From: Planctomycetaceae bacterium
Lineage (GTDB): Bacteria; Planctomycetota; Planctomycetia; Planctomycetales; Planctomycetaceae
DNA: 64,000 nucleotides
Direction: 5' to 3'
Assembly: GCA_020638955.1 (NCBI GenBank)
Contig: JACKHO010000009.1
Coordinates: forward strand, 124,001 to 188,000
Shown: positions 62,008 to 64,000 of the stretch, in pieces
How positions within the stretch are numbered: the first letter of the stretch is position 1
Layout of the letters: each line of letters begins with the position of its first letter
Translations under genes and position numbers: made by a program
Notes under the pieces: generated by a model
Seen by the model: only the letters and a program-made list of their open reading frames with translations
Databases searched by the model: none
What the model was told of the DNA's origin: nothing

Positions 62008-62856
62008 CCCGGATTATTCAGGAGTTTGGGGTTTGGTGTGGCGGCGGGACGACGGGGGATCGGGACGACGGGGGATCGGGATCAGCACCGTTGGATGGTG
62101 TGCAGCACCACTTGCCAGGTGGAGAGGCTGGGCCAGGCGGATCAGCACGCGGCGACAACTCACGATCACTTCAGTAGCGACTTTGATCAACCGTAAACGC
62201 CACGTCGCCGGTTGAGCACGACGGAGTTCAGCACCGGTGGGCGGGCCGGGACGTTCGGCATCGGGGCGTGGAGCACAGCGACGATCCTCCGGCGGAGCCG
62301 GATGATCAGGTTCAGGGCTGTGGCATGCATCAACAGTCGAAACAAATTCGCCACAAACCGGTGATCGCTGAGTCGTTCGCCGCACAAATCGATCTTCAGT
62401 TCCTTGTTTCGATTCTCACTTTCGCCGCGCTGCACGTACTCATCGTAAACACCTTGAGGCAGGATTGTCGCTCCGAGGCGGTTGGTCACGACCGCGCGAC
62501 GATTCGTTCCGGCAGCATGGCATTCGGCTTTGATGACACCGGTTCGGGATCGGTCCCAAGTGTTGGCCTGGTACGAGCACACCGTGAACAACCGCTGCTC
62601 TTGCCGAGTTGCTGCGAACTGTTCTGTCATCCCCACCTTGTTGTCAAACTCCCGCAGCAGCAACAGGCCCGCATCGCTCGAAAGGCGTCCGCCGGAATTC
62701 TCGACGACCAGGGAATTTCTCGGATGAAATTCCAGACGCTCGGATCACACACCCAGTAAACTCATGACGGCCTCCGTGCTTGCGGGAAAGTTGTTGTGTT
62801 TCAAACACTTAAACGCAACACGAGGTCATTTTCTTCAACCCAACGAATAATCCGGG
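62008..62856 (-). mobile_element. Decayed IS1380-family element with intact inverted ends
   Basis: CCCGGATTATTC at 62008-62019 matches GAATAATCCGGG at 62845-62856 exactly; with flanks TAG and TTA the match runs to 15 bases with one difference. The inside is only about 850 bases, so most of the transposase is deleted. The right end touches the stop codon of rtcB. No clear target duplication (left flank CTAG, right flank TTAA). Confidence 0.75.
62014..62663 (-). pseudogene. IS1380-type transposase, C-terminal fragment with frameshift
   Basis: Reads VYDEYVQRGESENRNKELKI, DLCGERLSDHRFVANLFRLL, MHATALNLIIRLRR, which is the DDE-core end of IS1380 transposases (YxxYxxRGxxENRxKELK). Near 62220 the frame shifts, and the tail continues as TWRLRLIKVATEVIVSCRRV in another frame. 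The N-terminal part is absent, so the element cannot move by itself. Confidence 0.8.
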
Positions 62857-64000
62857 TTAATCCTCCGCACGGCTTCCGTCGTCGCACATTTTGACGACGC
62901 GGGGATCGAAGCGGGCGATGACTTCCACGAGGTCTCGTTGTTCGTCGAGGACCTGATGGATGTCCTTATACACGCCCGGGACTTCATCTGATCCGGCGGA
63001 CAGCACCCGGATTCCCTTCTTCCGCAAATCGTTGCGAACTGCGTTGAAGCGGAACATATCGCGGGCCTTCTTCCGTGACATCACGCGACCTGCACCGTGC
63101 GATGCAGAGTCGAGCGACTCAGGTTGACCGAGTCCACGGACAACGAATCCTGGTGTTGCCATCGAGCCGGGAATCATACCGAGCACACCTTTACCGGCTG
63201 GAGTTGCCCCCTTGCGGTGGACAATGACCTCGCGTCCGCCGTGGATTTCTTTCCACGCGAAGTTGTGATGATTTTCCACTCCGGCAATGACCTTCGCACC
63301 GCACAGCTTGCTGACGTTGCGATGAATGACCGCGTGGTTCGCAGCCGCGTACTCACCCATGAGGTTCATGGCTGCCCAGTATTCCTGACCAACTTCCTTG
63401 TCGAGGTCCAGCCACGCCAGGCGACCGAAGTCCTCGTACTTTCTTGGCAGGAAATTACGCGCAATGGTGCTGTATACCGAGCAAACCTGGTGACCAATTC
63501 CACGGCTTCCACTATGGCTCAACAGAGCCAGGTAGGTTCCCGCTTCCAAGCCAAGGTCCGGCTGCTCAAGCGTAATGGTTCCGAATTCGACGAAGTGGTT
63601 TCCCGACCCGGACGTTCCGAGCTGAGACCACGCCTTGTCCTTTCCTTCACGCGTTACGCGCGTAATGGTCCAGTCGGCATCCATAATGGAATGCTCCTGT
63701 CGACGCTGCCAGCTCTTGCCGGTTCCGAACACGGTTCCTTCGTTGAGCGCCTTGTCGAACATTGGCTCCAGCTTCGAGTCATCGAGTGCAGACGGAGGCA
63801 TATCCAACACGGACAGCTTCATACGGCAGGCAATATCCACACCGACTGCGTATGGGCAAACGGCGTTTTCCAACGCCAGCACGCCGCCAATTGGCAATCC
63901 GTAACCGACGTGTGCATCTGGCATGAGCGCAGCACCAACCGCGTTCGGCAGAGAACATGCTTCGCGCATTTGGTGATGCGAAGCGTCGTCGATGTGATCT
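62857..64000 (-). CDS. rtcB: RtcB-type RNA ligase, 5' end outside the window
   Basis: The minus-strand frame is open to the window edge; about 380 residues are visible. Signature segments: LMPDAHVGYGLPIGGVLALE, CPYAVGVDIACRMKLSVLD, GTSGSGNHFVEFGTITLEQ, LLSHSGSRGIGHQVC, EHHNF-type VENHHNFAWKEIHGG, and GSMATPGFVVRGLG with SASHGAGRVMSRKKARDMF. RtcB joins 3'-phosphate and 5'-OH RNA ends with GTP and Mn(II); the Cys, His and Asn ligands of the active site are present. Its stop codon directly abuts the IS1380-type end, so transcription termination may be affected. Confidence 0.95.
   Translation of the reverse strand, partial: DHIDDASHHQMREACSLPNAVGAALMPDAHVGYGLPIGGVLALENAVCPYAVGVDIACRMKLSVLDMPPSALDDSKLEPMFDKALNEGTVFGTGKSWQRRQEHSIMDADWTITRVTREGKDKAWSQLGTSGSGNHFVEFGTITLEQPDLGLEAGTYLALLSHSGSRGIGHQVCSVYSTIARNFLPRKYEDFGRLAWLDLDKEVGQEYWAAMNLMGEYAAANHAVIHRNVSKLCGAKVIAGVENHHNFAWKEIHGGREVIVHRKGATPAGKGVLGMIPGSMATPGFVVRGLGQPESLDSASHGAGRVMSRKKARDMFRFNAVRNDLRKKGIRVLSAGSDEVPGVYKDIHQVLDEQRDLVEVIARFDPRVVKMCDDGSRAED

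Noticed and set aside
1..64000. CRISPR arrays, tRNA and rRNA genes
   Set aside because: No regularly spaced repeats and no cloverleaf or rRNA signatures were found by eye; an automated search would be needed to exclude a single tRNA.

Overview
The window looks like chromosomal DNA of a planctomycete (order Planctomycetales). The clues are three tandem DUF1559 prepilin-like proteins with the GFTLIELLVVIAII leader, a Tat-exported DUF1501 protein, a MoxR ATPase, long invariant repeat-domain and LRR lipoproteins, a Ser-rich giant YD-repeat protein, and small proteins of types I associate with this group. No rRNA, tRNA or CRISPR array was seen. Most genes from 0.2 to 11 kb and from 18 to 32 kb are on the minus strand.

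Region 1 (0.2-11 kb, minus): a tail-fibre-like protein, a 2314-residue RHS/YD protein with about 230 residues of poly-Ser at its N terminus and a GWSRGA lipase-like C terminus, and a two-helix membrane protein coupled to it through a TTGA overlap. This reads as a polymorphic-toxin locus with a candidate immunity gene. A secreted WD40 protein lies upstream. Region 2 (11-18 kb, plus) is accessory DNA between IS3 and IS21 relics. It holds a coupled pair (unrecognised protein plus a patatin-like phospholipase with a C-terminal membrane anchor) and a 731-residue protein with a PD-(D/E)XK-like N terminus and a PIN-like region, both plausible defence modules.

Region 3 (18-30 kb, minus) is the most striking part. 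It is a compact operon-like array ending in a complete bacterial ubiquitin-like conjugation set: beta-grasp modifier, E2 fused to a Cys-rich RING-like domain, JAMM isopeptidase and ThiF/E1. Upstream in the same array are DUF1257 (Ycf35-like), DUF2997, a TOPRIM protein, a Ycf46-like AAA ATPase, a DUF3150-like protein and several small proteins. An XRE regulator is embedded in it on the opposite strand. A large serine integrase lies at one end and a broken primase behind a strong terminator at the other, so the whole is probably an integrative element.

Region 4 (30-64 kb) is mostly ordinary core genome: YjbR-like protein, phosphate-type porin, Gfo/Idh/MocA oxidoreductase, sucD without sucC, FAD oxidoreductase, two TatA-like proteins, MoxR, DUF1501, a DUF11-type adhesin-like protein, EpmA, a VWA protein, a metal ABC permease fused to a DtxR-like domain, a transthyretin-like lipoprotein, the DUF1559 trio (each copy with its own terminator), radical SAM, GspF, DUF420, LRR lipoprotein, methyltransferase, glycosyltransferase, and RtcB cut by the window edge. 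A decayed IS1380-type element abuts the stop codon of rtcB. An unassigned structured region ending in a T-run terminator at about 45.0-45.18 kb may be a small RNA gene.
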